64,000 nt of DNA, taken from positions 417,649-481,648 of the forward strand of contig CAOLHI010000930.1 in the NCBI GenBank assembly GCA_948474755.1. The letters run 5' to 3'. A model generated the notes under the pieces. It was not told where the DNA came from. It searched no databases and saw only the letters and a list, made by a program, of their open reading frames with translations. Both the position numbers and the translations under genes were made by a program. Position 1 is the first letter of the stretch; every line of letters begins with the position of its first letter. Shown in pieces: positions 35,647-45,184 of the stretch. Source of the DNA: Ctenosaura bakeri. Taxonomy: Eukaryota > Chordata > Lepidosauria > Squamata > Iguanidae.

Positions 35647-36979
35647 AGTATTTTTAGGATTTTTCCCTTTAAACAAGACAACAGCTGCTGACCTCTGTTC
35701 TGATATTCTTAAAAATCTGGAAAGTGATGGACTGGAAATAAGCATGTATCACACTTAAGGTTACAATAACGCTGCCACTAATGGCTGGAATCTATGGAGG
35801 TGTGCAAACTATTCTTAAGGGAAAGAACAATAAAGATATTTTTAGTAGATGTGGGGACCATTGGTTTAGCTTGTGTGGTCAACACTCTTTTGCAAAAAAA
35901 ATGCATTGTACGTGACATTTTTGGAAGTCTCGAGGCAATGTTTTCTTTCCTTGCTGTTTCTGCCTATCAATGAGATGTCTTAATTGACCATAGTGTCAGT
36001 GAAAAGGCTATCTACAACATACTGGAGTACTCATCAATTAAGCCAGTTAAAGAAAAGTTTGATAAGTTTGTGGCAGTGACTGAAGCTCTATGTGATCCAC
36101 ATGACAATTTGGACAGAACAGGTGCAGCACAAAGTCTTTTGCCTCCTGCAATTTCACTTTTCAGTGATACCTTCTTGTGTGATGTATTTCAGGAAGATAA
36201 TCTTACATAGCAGTTCCTGCAGACTAAGGGCTTAACTCTTGACAAGATAGTGACAAAGGTAGAGGTGCTAAGATTTTTTCTGCATGAGGAGTTCAGTCAT
36301 CTAGTGGAACATGAAACTGAACAGTCACTAGCTGTGGATGAAACTACAGTGGAGAGAAAAGCCAGATTCAAGAGGTTGGCATGGAAGTAAGCAAGTTAAG
36401 CTGGACTCATTCTGCAAGCAACAGAGGCTGATCTGGAAGAAGTAAAGACTGGCCAATATTAGATGTTTTGACAATCATAAGTGAACAGAACTTCCTAGAA
36501 TCATTTCTAACCCTTGCACTAAGTCTAGAATTATTTCAGATGATCTGTCTGTCTTTCGCATTTATGTGGGAGGAGCTTTTCAAAGCTGAAACTTAAAAAG
36601 AACTTTTTGTGATCTACCATGGGACAGTCAAGGCTTTCTAATCTTGCAATATTATCAACTGAAAGTGAATTGGCAAAAGGCATTGATTCTGATAAAGCGA
36701 TTCACAAGATCACACTTTGAAGGCCAGGAAAAGAAAGTTGTGATTTAGTCAAGATGTTCACCAAGTGCTGAAATGCTGGTATATTTGCTTCTGTTTATTT
36801 ATTTATTTTTTGGCAGTATTTCATTTATGAGTATATTTCCTTATGCATTTGTCTACAACTTCTACATTATTTGGGCTGTTATTGATTATGCAAACCTAGT
36901 CAATTAATGTATCTCATGTAATGGTAATGTTTAGCATTAAAATGAAGATAATTTTGATGTAGTTATTAAAAGTTGTTAC

Positions 36980-37275
36980 AGTCAGCCCTCCACATTTGCA
37001 GGTTTCCCTTTTGCGGATTTGATTATTTATGGATTATTTGCTGTCAGCTCTGCTCTGCTCTGCTGCTGTCTTATGCCATTTTTAATAGGGACTGAAAACC
37101 TTGTGAAAATGTGAATGATAAGTCCCTATTAAAAATGGTGTGGGGCAGCAGTGGAGGTGGCAGTAAGCCCCACTAGCCACCCATTTCTGCCTTATGAAGG
37201 AACCTTGATGCCTCAAAGGAATCCACAGAATATCGTGAACATATTTTTTTGTGTATTAAATACGGGAGGGCTTAG
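36980..37275. mobile_element. Tc1/mariner-type MITE, decayed right end
   Basis: TTACAGTCAGCCCTCCACATT at the left and ACGGGAGGGCTTAGAG at the right form a TA-associated terminal inverted repeat of the same type as 40355 and 55429. An internal inverted repeat (CCATTTTTAATAGGGACT facing AGTCCCTATTAAAAATGG) lies at about 37076-37138. Confidence 0.55.
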
Positions 37276-37384
37276 AGTTATTCATTGTTTTATCACATTC
37301 ACAGGGGTCCTGTGCTCCTAAGCCTAGCAAATATAGAGAGACGATTGTACTTCAAGTTCTATTGCCTTACCAAATTTTCACTTT

Positions 37385-37869
37385 GGCCCTTTCCACACGT
37401 GGGCGGGGGAACGGGGAAAGCCACGCTAAAATGTGGGCTTACCTTGTTCCGTCGCCACGCGGAGCAGTGCATTTCACTGCTCTACATGCAGCAGCAACCT
37501 GTGGCATCCTTGGCGCCCAGCAGTGCCCAAAATGGTGGATTTTGACTGGCGGAGCCTCTCCACCAATCGGAGAAGCTCGCTAGCCAGAAATGCCACCCCC
37601 TGCCTGATCTGCAGGGATGCCCTTTTGCGCATCCGTAAATCCATACGGGCGCTGTGACAGGGCTGCACGGGGCTAGACGCCCGTGCCTTTGAAAAACCAC
37701 ATAAAATGTGGTTTTTCAAAAGCACGCGGCGCCGCCACTTGCAGGTGCCCAACCGTGGATTGGCGTGTGGAATTACTTGAGAGTAATCCACCCCAATTTG
37801 CATAACGGTATAGACGACCTCCGCAGAGGTTGCTCTACACTGTTTTTTAAACTCCATGTGGAAAGGGTC
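37385..37869. mobile_element. GC-rich MITE related to the GGCCCTTT family
   Basis: GGCCCTTTCCACACGTGGGC faces CCATGTGGAAAGGGTC. It is about 485 bp, much more GC-rich than its surroundings, with an internal palindrome at about 37690-37727 (GAAAAACCACATAAAATG facing its complement). Flanks are TTT and TAT, so the 3-bp duplication is uncertain. The open frames on both strands are not genes. Confidence 0.6.
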
Positions 37870-38695
37870 TATAACTCCATGAAACTATGTAAATGTAAAT
37901 ACATTTAGGCTGTGTGTATGATATTGTAATTTAAAGGTGTAATTTTAATTTTGCTACCTGTTTATATTACTACTATTGCCACTACATCCAGTGATATGTA
38001 GGAATTATGATTTACAAGTAACATTAGTACAAAAAAATTGCTAAGGATTCTGTATGGTCAGCTACAGGAAGAGGTCCATGGGAGTGACACCGTGAGTTAC
38101 GCCAGGGTGACAACAACCCTAGTGATACCACTGTCTCATTGCTTTCAGTTCTCTTTAATTTCAAGTATGTTTAGCAGCCATGAAACACTCAATTCAAAAA
38201 ACATCTGTGTACACTCATGCTGTTTTAAGGGGTGGGAAAATGGTGACCTTCCAAATGTTACCGGAATCGTTGACCTCAGTCTCAACCAGTATGGCTAATA
38301 GCTGCAGTTATTGTTGAATTGTAATCCAAAAATAGCTGTAAATCCAGATATTCTCAGTTTCTATTTTAACATGCACAGGCCCACTTCACTATGGTAAATT
38401 GATTGATCGCGGGTAATAGGAACTATCAATCTCTGGGGTTCTTCATTTCCATTATGCTGGTTCAACCAATTTTTAGTTGTACCTTTTTTTCTTTTTCTTT
38501 TTACGGTAAGCAGCTCTAGATAAATTATTTTTCCACACAGCATTTCTGGATATATAAATACTGTTAATTAATAAAGAAGTAAATGAGACCTAATCCAGGC
38601 TAGGACACGGATAAACAAGTTTAACGCTAATAAACGACTGGAAGGTCAGATATTGGCAGCAGAGGTTGCGAGATTCTGAAATCGTCTTTGGTTAT
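37870..38695. other. Intergenic, nothing recognised
   Basis: AT-rich; no gene or named repeat identified. Confidence 0.4.
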
Positions 38696-38704
38696 AAACG
38701 CCAG

Positions 38705-38990
38705 TTCCGCACTAGACTGTTGCAGAGGTATTCTTCGGCCATTTCCGCACTAGCCTGTTATAGCGCGATGATTCCACTTTCAACATCCTCTGGAATCCTG
38801 GGGTTTGCAGTTCCGGGAGGGGCCAGCCGGCCCCTCCCGGAACTGCAAACCCCAGGATTCCAGAGGATGTTGAAAGTGGAATCATCGCGCTATAACAGGC
38901 TAGTGCGGAAATGGCCTTCCACTTTCAACGTCCTCTGGAATCCTGGGGTTTGCAGTGTAGTTTCAAAGGCCCCTCCCTTTGAAAGAAATG
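38705..38990. mobile_element. Older snapback MITE interrupted by a younger one
   Basis: 38705-38736 (TTCCGCACTAGACTGTTGC ... ATTCTTC) and 38917-38990 (TTCCACTTTCAACG ... GGGGTTTGCAG ... GAAATGGCC) together make one degraded copy of the family, with the younger element 38737-38916 inside it. The triplet TTC appears on both sides of the insertion. Confidence 0.7.
38737..38916. mobile_element. Snapback MITE, perfect 88-bp hairpin, TTC target duplication
   Basis: 180 bp: two perfect 88-nt arms around the loop AGCC, from GGCCATTTCCGCACTAG to CTAGTGCGGAAATGGCC, flanked by TTC (38734-38736, 38917-38919). It is the best-preserved member of the family in the window and about 680 bp upstream of the TUBGCP3 start codon. 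It shares the CpG-containing GCGCGATGATTCC variant with the copy at 534. Confidence 0.9.
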
Positions 38991-39289
38991 GCCAAAGAAA
39001 CCAGAAATGGCCAAAGAAACCAGGCTCGTTCAAATGCCTTCAGCCACAGCCAACAGGCCCCAGAGAGCGACTGGCGCTTTCCTGGGACCGGCGCCCGCTT
39101 CCATCATTCAAACAGCGATGACATCATGCCTCGGCCCGTGGCGTAACGGAGCACCCACGCGATGAACCAGGAGGAATCCTTCTCTCCTTTTCGCTAAGGT
39201 TCGCGGGAAGGAAATCTAGCTGGTCATGGACGAGTTCGTGGACGCAATATTACCAAGAAAGAGGCGGGAGAGAAAAAAAAATAAGCGTC

Positions 39290-39950
39290 GCTTTTGACGG
39301 CGCCCGCTGGTATCGGGAACCTCTTCAGCAGGGCCTGACTGTTGCACAACGGACGGTGTTCGGTGTTACACCGTCCGAGCTGCGAGGCATTCTGGGGGGC
39401 CGTGTTTGAAAACCGTTGCCTTTTTTCTCTCCCTTTTTTTGCCCCGCTGCTCCTTTCGCCTTTCTTTCGGTGGGCTCTGTTAAAATGGCGCCCTAAGTAC
39501 CGGGTCGGGAGGCTCGGAGAAGGGGGCCTCGGAAGTGGGGAGGGAGGGACCGTTAGCGCGGGTGCACCCCTTCTTCCCGCTCGCCGCCGAGGCGAGGATG
39601 GCGAGCCCGGATCAGAAGTCCCCCAACGTCCTCCTGCAGAACCTGTGCTGCCGCATCCTGGGCAAGAGCGAAGGTAACCGTTCAGCCTCTCCTCCTCCTC
39701 CAGTCAGACCCACGCAAGCCTGGTGTTTATTTTGCGTCCCTCCTAGCGACCCGCGAAGGTTGGATTCCCTGGAGAGAAGGCGGGGTGATGGTGGCGGTGG
39801 AGGAATCCGCTTTGCTGCTGTCAGAGCCACTCGGAAGAGGTCTACAGGCGGGGCGAGGAAGGCTTTCCGTCTCCCTTCATCCCCAATAGCAATGTCGCAT
39901 GCAGACGAAGAGGGCGGCTGCTGCGTGAGTCGGTGGGTTGGTAAACTGGC
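39290..39950 (+). promoter_or_regulatory. TUBGCP3: CpG island, TUBGCP3 promoter and 5' end
   Basis: Dense CpG and GC-rich, spanning the TUBGCP3 start codon and the first part of intron 1. No TATA box in a useful position, which fits a CpG-island promoter of a housekeeping gene. The transcription start cannot be fixed by eye; 39350-39560 is the likely 5' UTR region. Confidence 0.75.
39598..39673 (+). CDS. TUBGCP3: TUBGCP3 coding exon 1
   Basis: Gamma-tubulin complex component 3 is a core subunit of the gamma-tubulin ring complex that nucleates microtubules at centrosomes and spindle poles. The exon encodes [18 protein letters not shown] and on to GKSE plus one base of the next codon, then the donor GTAACC. 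The start is in good context (A at -3, G at +4) and matches the vertebrate protein's N terminus. This helical segment belongs to the N-terminal domain of GCP3 that binds the small protein MZT1. Frames that run on past 39673 are intron. Confidence 0.95.
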
Positions 39951-40354
39951 AGGCTGGGTGCCCCGGTTCACGTGTCCCGGGAGTAACTTGAGAGCGCAGG
40001 TGCTGTTGCCACCCAGTCACTCGCCCCCAGCTCTCCATCCCGTCCAGAGGGATGCCGCCAGGAATGTTTTGTGTGCTGAAGAGAGGGAAGATAGCTAGGG
40101 CTTTCTCTTCTAAGGTTAATGAACCCCCCCCCAGCCTCAACAGGCATGCTCTGAAGCAAGCTGAGGTAGGTGGCTCAACTTAGCCTACTTTACAGGGTTG
40201 TTGAGCATATACAGAGGAAATGGTGCCTTGCCCCGAGTGTCTCAGAGGAAGTGTAGGATGGAAGTACGGTGAGGGTAGAATGCAGTACAACAGGCATACA
40301 AGACAGTTCTCACCCTAATGGCTGCCTCCACCGAATCTGTGTGTGAAATGCCTA

Positions 40355-40819
40355 CAATTGGCCTCCACGTTGGCTAGGGTTAGGGGCTCAGGACCCCCAC
40401 AAAATTGGTAAAATCACAAATATCAAATGTGTATGTGTATCTGTGGGAAGGGGGCTGAGGAATGGTGGGGAGCATGGGCGCTTAGGGTCTAAACCAGACC
40501 AAAGAAAGGAGAAGGAAACAGGGGTCAGGCCCTATACTTCCTCCCTCTTTCCCCTCTCCTTCCATGAGTGCAGAAGCGGGTTTCTGGTACTGAGAAATCA
40601 AACTGCTAGCTGTCCTTAGTTTTCCAGGCAGCGGCTGGTGGAGAAGAAAGAGGACCAGAAGCGGGTTTTTAAAGGGCTGCATGGCCTGATCAGAGCCACC
40701 AAGAGGGTCAGGTTCCCCTGGGAAAGATGTGCCGGGGGTGGGTAGAACAGGGGTTGAAGAAACTTGCAAATAATTAAATCCATGAAAGTCAAACCCACAA
40801 ATGTGGAGGGCTGACTCTG
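40355..40819. mobile_element. TUBGCP3: Tc1/mariner-type MITE in TUBGCP3 intron 1
   Basis: The left end CAATTGGCCTCCACGTTGGC and right end ATGTGGAGGGCTGACTCTG are degenerate inverted repeats, flanked by TA (40353-40354, 40820-40821). Next to the left end, TTAGGGGCTCAGGACCCC matches the same subterminal block of 13040-13602. Confidence 0.6.
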
Positions 40820-41342
40820 TATTCAGAAATACCTGGTGTCCCTCAAGAGGCTAACAAACAGTTGTTTGCAGTCCTGTTGCGTTTTGAGTAAAGGAAGGAA
40901 ATATACAGCAGTTATTTCTCTACTAAGTACTGCTGAGAAATGTCTGAGACATCAGAAAAGTTTTGAAAGGAGCTTTTGTTTGTTGAGTCAAAATCCTGCA
41001 AAACATAGCCCAAACATGCTAAAGAATATGTAGGAGACTTTTTGCAACAGAATATTGAAAGAAATGACATCATTATGATCTCTTCAGTGGTGGTATTTTG
41101 TAACTCAGTTTATTAGCCTTCAGTAAAGTTACTTCTTAAGGTAGTTAAGAGTTTAATGGTAGAAAAACTGTAGTATTGTACACTCTCAATATGTACTGTA
41201 TACAGTGTGAAAACAGATATGAAGAGTGACAGGTGAAAGACACTGGGGAAGACAAAGATTAAAAATTGTAAGAGCAAGTACTGTCAAGGGCTATTGGAAC
41301 TGTAGTATTTCTTCTGTATGTTGGTTAATGCATAGTGTATTA

Positions 41343-41841
41343 CAGGTTGAGTCTCCCTTATCCGAAATGCTTTGGACTAGAAGTGTTCCATGTTTTGGAT
41401 AATTTTTTTTCAATTTTGGAATACAGTACCTTTTTGGAATAGCCTTGTGTTGTGTTCATTTGCCACTTTTATAAAAGACATTAGACTGGAGAGAAACTGG
41501 TGGGAGGTGTGCATTTATGCCAAGCACTAAACTTGGATTCCTACCATTTCATAGATCCTTAGTCTCTTTCTTTGTTGCTACCAGCCACCTGCTTCTGCCT
41601 TTGAGGTGGCAGCTGTCATGCTCCCCAGACTTGAAAGACTAATGAGCAGGAGTGCCACCACCACTGCCTTGAAGGTGGAAGCAGGCGGCTGCATCAAAAA
41701 GAGACTGAGAATTTGAGAAACAAATGAACAAGAGCATCACAGCCTCCACCTTGAAGATGGAAGCAGGTGATTAGTGACAAAAAGTTTCAGGTTTTGGATG
41801 TTTTTGGATTTTGGAATTCTGGATGAGGGAGGCTCAACCTG
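41343..41841. mobile_element. TUBGCP3: pogo/Tigger-like MITE with TA duplication
   Basis: CAGGTTGAGTCTCCCTTATC faces GATGAGGGAGGCTCAACCTG, flanked by TA on both sides. The subterminal block CCGAAATGCTTTGGACTAGA with TTTTGGAT repeats resembles a Tigger-type element also known from mammals. Non-coding, 499 bp. It lies about 15 bp from the SINE that truncates the ERV. Confidence 0.7.
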
Positions 41842-41856
41842 TACTGTGTATATTTG

Positions 41857-41992
41857 TGTGTTATGGGGACTCCATGAATTTCATAAGGTTTTCTTAGCCA
41901 AGGAATACTCAAAGGTGGTTTTACCAGTTTCCTCCTCTGAGATATAGCTTACAGCACCTGGGTATTCAATGGTTGTCTCCCATCTGGTGTGG
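41857..41992 (-). mobile_element. 5S-rRNA-derived SINE at the ERV break
   Basis: On the minus strand GATGGGAGACAACCATTGAA and TACCCAGGTGCTGTAAGC follow the 3' third of 5S rRNA, then the common SINE body (GAGGAGGAAACTGGTAAAAC) and a tail ending CATGGAGTCCCCATAACAC. The 5S-like part starts exactly where retroviral integrase homology stops (near 41990), so the last residues of the open frame there are SINE, not integrase. Confidence 0.65.
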
Positions 41993-42523
41993 CATCCCAT
42001 GTCTGGGGATGATGTCTCGTAGCAAAGCCCGTACAACCTCCCTTGTTTTCTCAGTGCGGGTGGGGTAAGCTTCCACCCATCCAGTATAAGTACAAACAAA
42101 GACTAGGAGATAGCGATAGGCTCCTGCTAGGGGTAATTCGGTGAAATCTACCACTAACGATTCAAAGGGGCTACTTCCCTGATGCTGCCGCCCTTCCATC
42201 CTTCTGGGTCCCTGCCGGGGATTAGTCTTGGCGCACAACTGACACCTGGAGGAGGCTAAGGCAGCAAATCCATGTATCCCGTCGAGATACACTTCCTTTT
42301 CCAACAACTGGGCTAGAGCCGTTTTCCCTAGATGCGTAGCTTCGTGAGCCTTCTGGACCACTGGCCATCCCAAGTGCCGGGGCAAATAAACCCTTCCATC
42401 TGGCAGCCTCCACCATCCATCATTTCCCTTGGTTGCTTTGAGGTCCTGCCTGGCTAGTTCATCCTCTTCCTTAGAGTAAGTTGGGCTCATTACTTTCAAA
42501 GACACCTGGAACAGCGGGGCCAT
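41990..42523 (-). pseudogene. ERV pol: integrase N-terminal part, truncated
   Basis: Minus-strand frame with the integrase zinc-binding HHCC pattern: H-x3-H in AHEATHLG, then CQLC about 30 residues on. The first catalytic Asp is in VVDFTELP, followed by CTYTGWVEAYPTRTEKT. Homology ends near 41990 before the second catalytic Asp and the Glu, so the DDE triad is incomplete. No env or 3' LTR follows to the left. Gammaretrovirus-like by motif spacing. Inactive. Confidence 0.8.
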
Positions 42524-42529
42524 GAGAGG

Positions 42530-43585
42530 TTCCCTGTTTGTTTCCCTTGCATGCTTTCCTCAGCTGCTGCTTTAGCTGCCTGGTCTGCCATTCGATTTCC
42601 CTTTGCCACTGGGTCACTTCCCTTTTGGTGCCCTCGGCAGTGAATTACAGCCACTCTTTTTGGGATCCAGACCACACGTAGGAGCTCTTCTATTTCTTTC
42701 CCATATTTTATGTTCTGTCCTGCCGAATTAATCAAACCTTTCTCCTTGTACAAAACTCCATGGGCATGCAAGGTAATAAAAGCATACTTTGAATCCGTAT
42801 ATATGTTCACAGTGAGTCCCTCTGCCAATTCAAGGGCTCGAATAAGAATAATGAGTCGTGCTTTCTGGGCTGACGTTCCAGATGGCAGTGGTTGAGCTTC
42901 CATTACCTTCTCCTCCGTTACCACTGCATGTCCAGCCATCCTCCATCCTTCCCGCACAAAGCTACTTCCATCTGTGTAATAGTTGACATCTGGATGTAGC
43001 CATGGAGTGTCCCGAAGGTCCGGATGGCTAGAATACACCTCATCCATGGTTTGTATACAGTCATGCTGGAGTCTCCATGGGGAACAGTGTAGCTTGGTTT
43101 AGGGTAGCGGTGGCTTCAAGTCAAATCCAGGGATTCTCACACAGCATCCCTTGGTATTTCAACATTCGACTATTGGTGAACCAGTGGTTTCCTTTATATT
43201 CCGTCAAGGTGGTAACTGCATGAGGTACTCTAACAGTCAACCTCTGGCCCAGTGTTAACTTGTCAGCTTCCTTGACTAGTAGTGCTGTGTCTGCAATGGC
43301 TCGTAGGCATCCTGGCCCTCCTTGGGCTATGGGATCCAATTGTTTTGAGAGATAAGCCACGGGCCGCTCCCAAGAACCCAACTGTTGGGTCAAAACCCCT
43401 ATGGCCACGTTCTTCCTTTCATCTGCATAAAGGGTGAATGGTTTGGTGACGTCAGGCAATCCTAACGCAGGGGCTTCCATCAAAGCTTTCTTTATCTGCA
43501 ACCATGCTGCCTTTTGTTCTTTTGCCCATTGAAACTCAGCAGCCTCTGGCCCCTTTGTTGCCTCATACAAGGGCTTGCTCGTCAC
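42530..43585 (-). pseudogene. ERV pol: connection and RNase H
   Basis: Two minus-strand frames. 43121-43585 holds the connection region (FTLYADERKNVAIGVLTQ, RPVAYLSKQLDPIA). 42540-43047 is the RNase H fold: the catalytic Asp in YYTDGSS, IYTDSKYAF with a second Asp, and the HCRGHQKG loop. The change of frame between the two (about 43050-43120) shows at least one indel. In the intact family this part removes RNA from the RNA-DNA hybrid. Confidence 0.8.
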
Positions 43586-44250
43586 AGCAAAGTTGGGGAT
43601 CCAGATTCAGCAAAATCCTGCTGTGCCCAAAAATTCTCAAACCATCTTTCAGTTCTGGGAGTGCACACACTGCCTCCTTTCTCTCTGGCTCTAGATTATG
43701 TTTTCCTTGGGAAACGTGATATCCCAAATAGTGCACTTCTGTTAGGCAAAGTTGTGCTTTCTTCCTAGAGACCTTGTATCCAGCTTCCCATAGTAGCTGG
43801 AGCAGCTCATCAGTCCCTTTTTGGCATTCTTCTTCACCTACCGCTGCTAACAGAAGGTCATCCACATATTGTAACAGGACTCTTCACCGTGGTTCTGACG
43901 GGAATCGCTGCAAATCTTGACTCAAAGAAGTTCCAAAAATTAGTGGGCGAGTTCTTCCACCCCTGCGGCAAGCGGGTCCAGGCGTACTGGAACTTCCTTC
44001 CTGTAACCCTATCTTCCCATTGAAAAGCAAAGGTGGCCTGGCTCTTTGGGGCCAACCGTATACAGAAGAAAGCATCCTTAAGTTCTAATATGGTAAAATG
44101 AGTTGCCGCTGAGGGGATCAGCCCCATCAGCACATAAGGATTAGGCACCACAGGGTGGATAGTTACTGTTGCTTGATTTACCATTCTTAAGTCTTGTACA
44201 GGCCGATAGTCATTCGTTTCAGGCTTCTGAACTGGCAGGAGCGGGGTATT
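43563..44250 (-). pseudogene. ERV pol: reverse transcriptase
   Basis: Minus-strand blocks in gammaretroviral order: [20 protein letters not shown] (about 44240-44180), [34 protein letters not shown] and the catalytic YVDD at 43868-43857, then GYKVSRKKAQLC and YLGYHVSQG. The usual Asp of the LDLKD block is Glu here (LELKD). A frameshift lies between the palm block and YVDD (about 43870-43900). Upstream (44250-44560) the frame is full of stops. Dead. Confidence 0.85.
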
Positions 44251-44612
44251 CCATGGAGATTGACATTCTCTGAGAATGATACTTCAATAGTCGATCTGTG
44301 TGCTTGTGTATATCTTCCATGGTTGCCCGAGGCAGATTGTATTGTCTTACATGTACCGGGGTGGCTCCTGATTTTAGCTCAACCACAATCGGGGCTATAT
44401 TTTGGGCTAACCCTGGTGGGTTATCTTCCGCCCATACCCCTGGAGGTCCATAGGGAACTTTTCCTTCTTCTCAACTCATAAGAATTTGATGTGTCCTCCA
44501 TTCCTACTCCATAGGGTACATGATCGGCAAACTGCGCGGTCCTCGAAACCTCACCTCTGCCGATCTGTCATCCTCAAAAGTAAGCTGTGCCTGAAGTTTC
44601 AACAACAAGTCC

Positions 44613-44882
44613 CTATGGTATTGGGCAGTCTGGTAGATAAAGGAATTGATGTGTAACTTGATGCCTTCCCAAGTCTACAATTTGCTTCTCCAACAAGGGC
44701 CTCTTTTCAGTTCTCCCTGTCGTGCCAACTGTCTTTATACAGGTGGTGGGTTTTGGGGCTAGCGGGGTAGTTACAACTGATCCTATATCAGTCATCATTG
44801 GAATAGGCTGGCCCCCTACCTTTGCCGTGACCATGGGCTCCCCGGGGCCAGCAACAAGGGGCCCCAGTCTGTCTAATCCCAC
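44613..44882 (-). pseudogene. ERV protease remnant
   Basis: The frame holds VTAKVGGQPIPMMTDIGSVV, the retroviral aspartic protease N-terminal region, with the active-site DTG changed to DIG. Downstream QIVDLGRHQVTHQFLYLPD fits the C-terminal part of the domain. The substitution at the catalytic turn and stops on both sides mean no activity. It sits between the gag zinc knuckle and RT, as in gammaretroviruses. Confidence 0.7.
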
Positions 44883-45019
44883 TGCTCCTGTTCCGCCATC
44901 CCTATGGTCTCATAGGGTTCCTCTCTTTGTCTCTCATATCGTCCATCTGTCATTCATCCTCTTCCACCTCTTCCCCGGCTCCTTTGTGGCTTGATTGGCC
45001 CTTGACCGGGTCAATTGGG

Positions 45020-45061
45020 ACATTCATTCTTCCAATGACCTTCTTGCTTACAGATCGCACA
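45020..45061 (-). pseudogene. ERV gag nucleocapsid zinc knuckle
   Basis: The 14-residue block CAICKQEGHWKNEC is a C-x2-C-x4-H-x4-C zinc knuckle, present once, as in gammaretroviral nucleocapsids. A stop follows two residues later and another (TGA near 45185) separates it from the capsid frame. In gammaretroviruses a single stop between gag and pol is read through; here I cannot tell that stop from decay. Confidence 0.8.
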
Positions 45062-45184
45062 CTGATTCCTTCCCAGTCGGGACCTCTGCCCCCCTCCTCT
45101 CCTCCTGACTCTTCCTTCCTCTTGCGTGGGGTCTCCCTTCTGAGTATTTAATGCGGCGGCCAGCAATTCCACCTTCTTATGCAT

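Larger units (their letters stand above)
31700..36740 (+). pseudogene. Broken ZMYM1-like hAT transposase relic with nested insertions
   Basis: The pieces, in order, match the hAT transposase family related to ZMYM1. About 31714-32076: acidic N terminus and the start of the TTF-type zinc finger ([14 protein letters not shown]). 33535-33740: the rest of the finger (NCFRC, HETSKEHHHCLEKW). 33950-34002 and 34533-34640: KMEEKK...GILHRLL, then AITLFL. 34640-34894: EMLSKYDLVMKE, NEFISALANHVEE, MSKVIRYV. 35647-36740: FLGFFPL, TAADL, GYNNAAT, VSVKRLSTT, then GLTLDKIVTKVE and a C-terminal LAILSTESELAKGID. Multiple stops and frameshifts show it is dead. It is split by a CR1, a snapback MITE and two LTRs. 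Terminal inverted repeats of the original transposon were not found, so a processed or host-gene copy cannot be ruled out. Confidence 0.75.

Noticed and set aside
39342..40098. Open frames of 111 and 187 codons around the TUBGCP3 start
   Set aside because: The true start is at 39598 and the exon ends at the donor after 39673. The rest is 5' UTR and intron.
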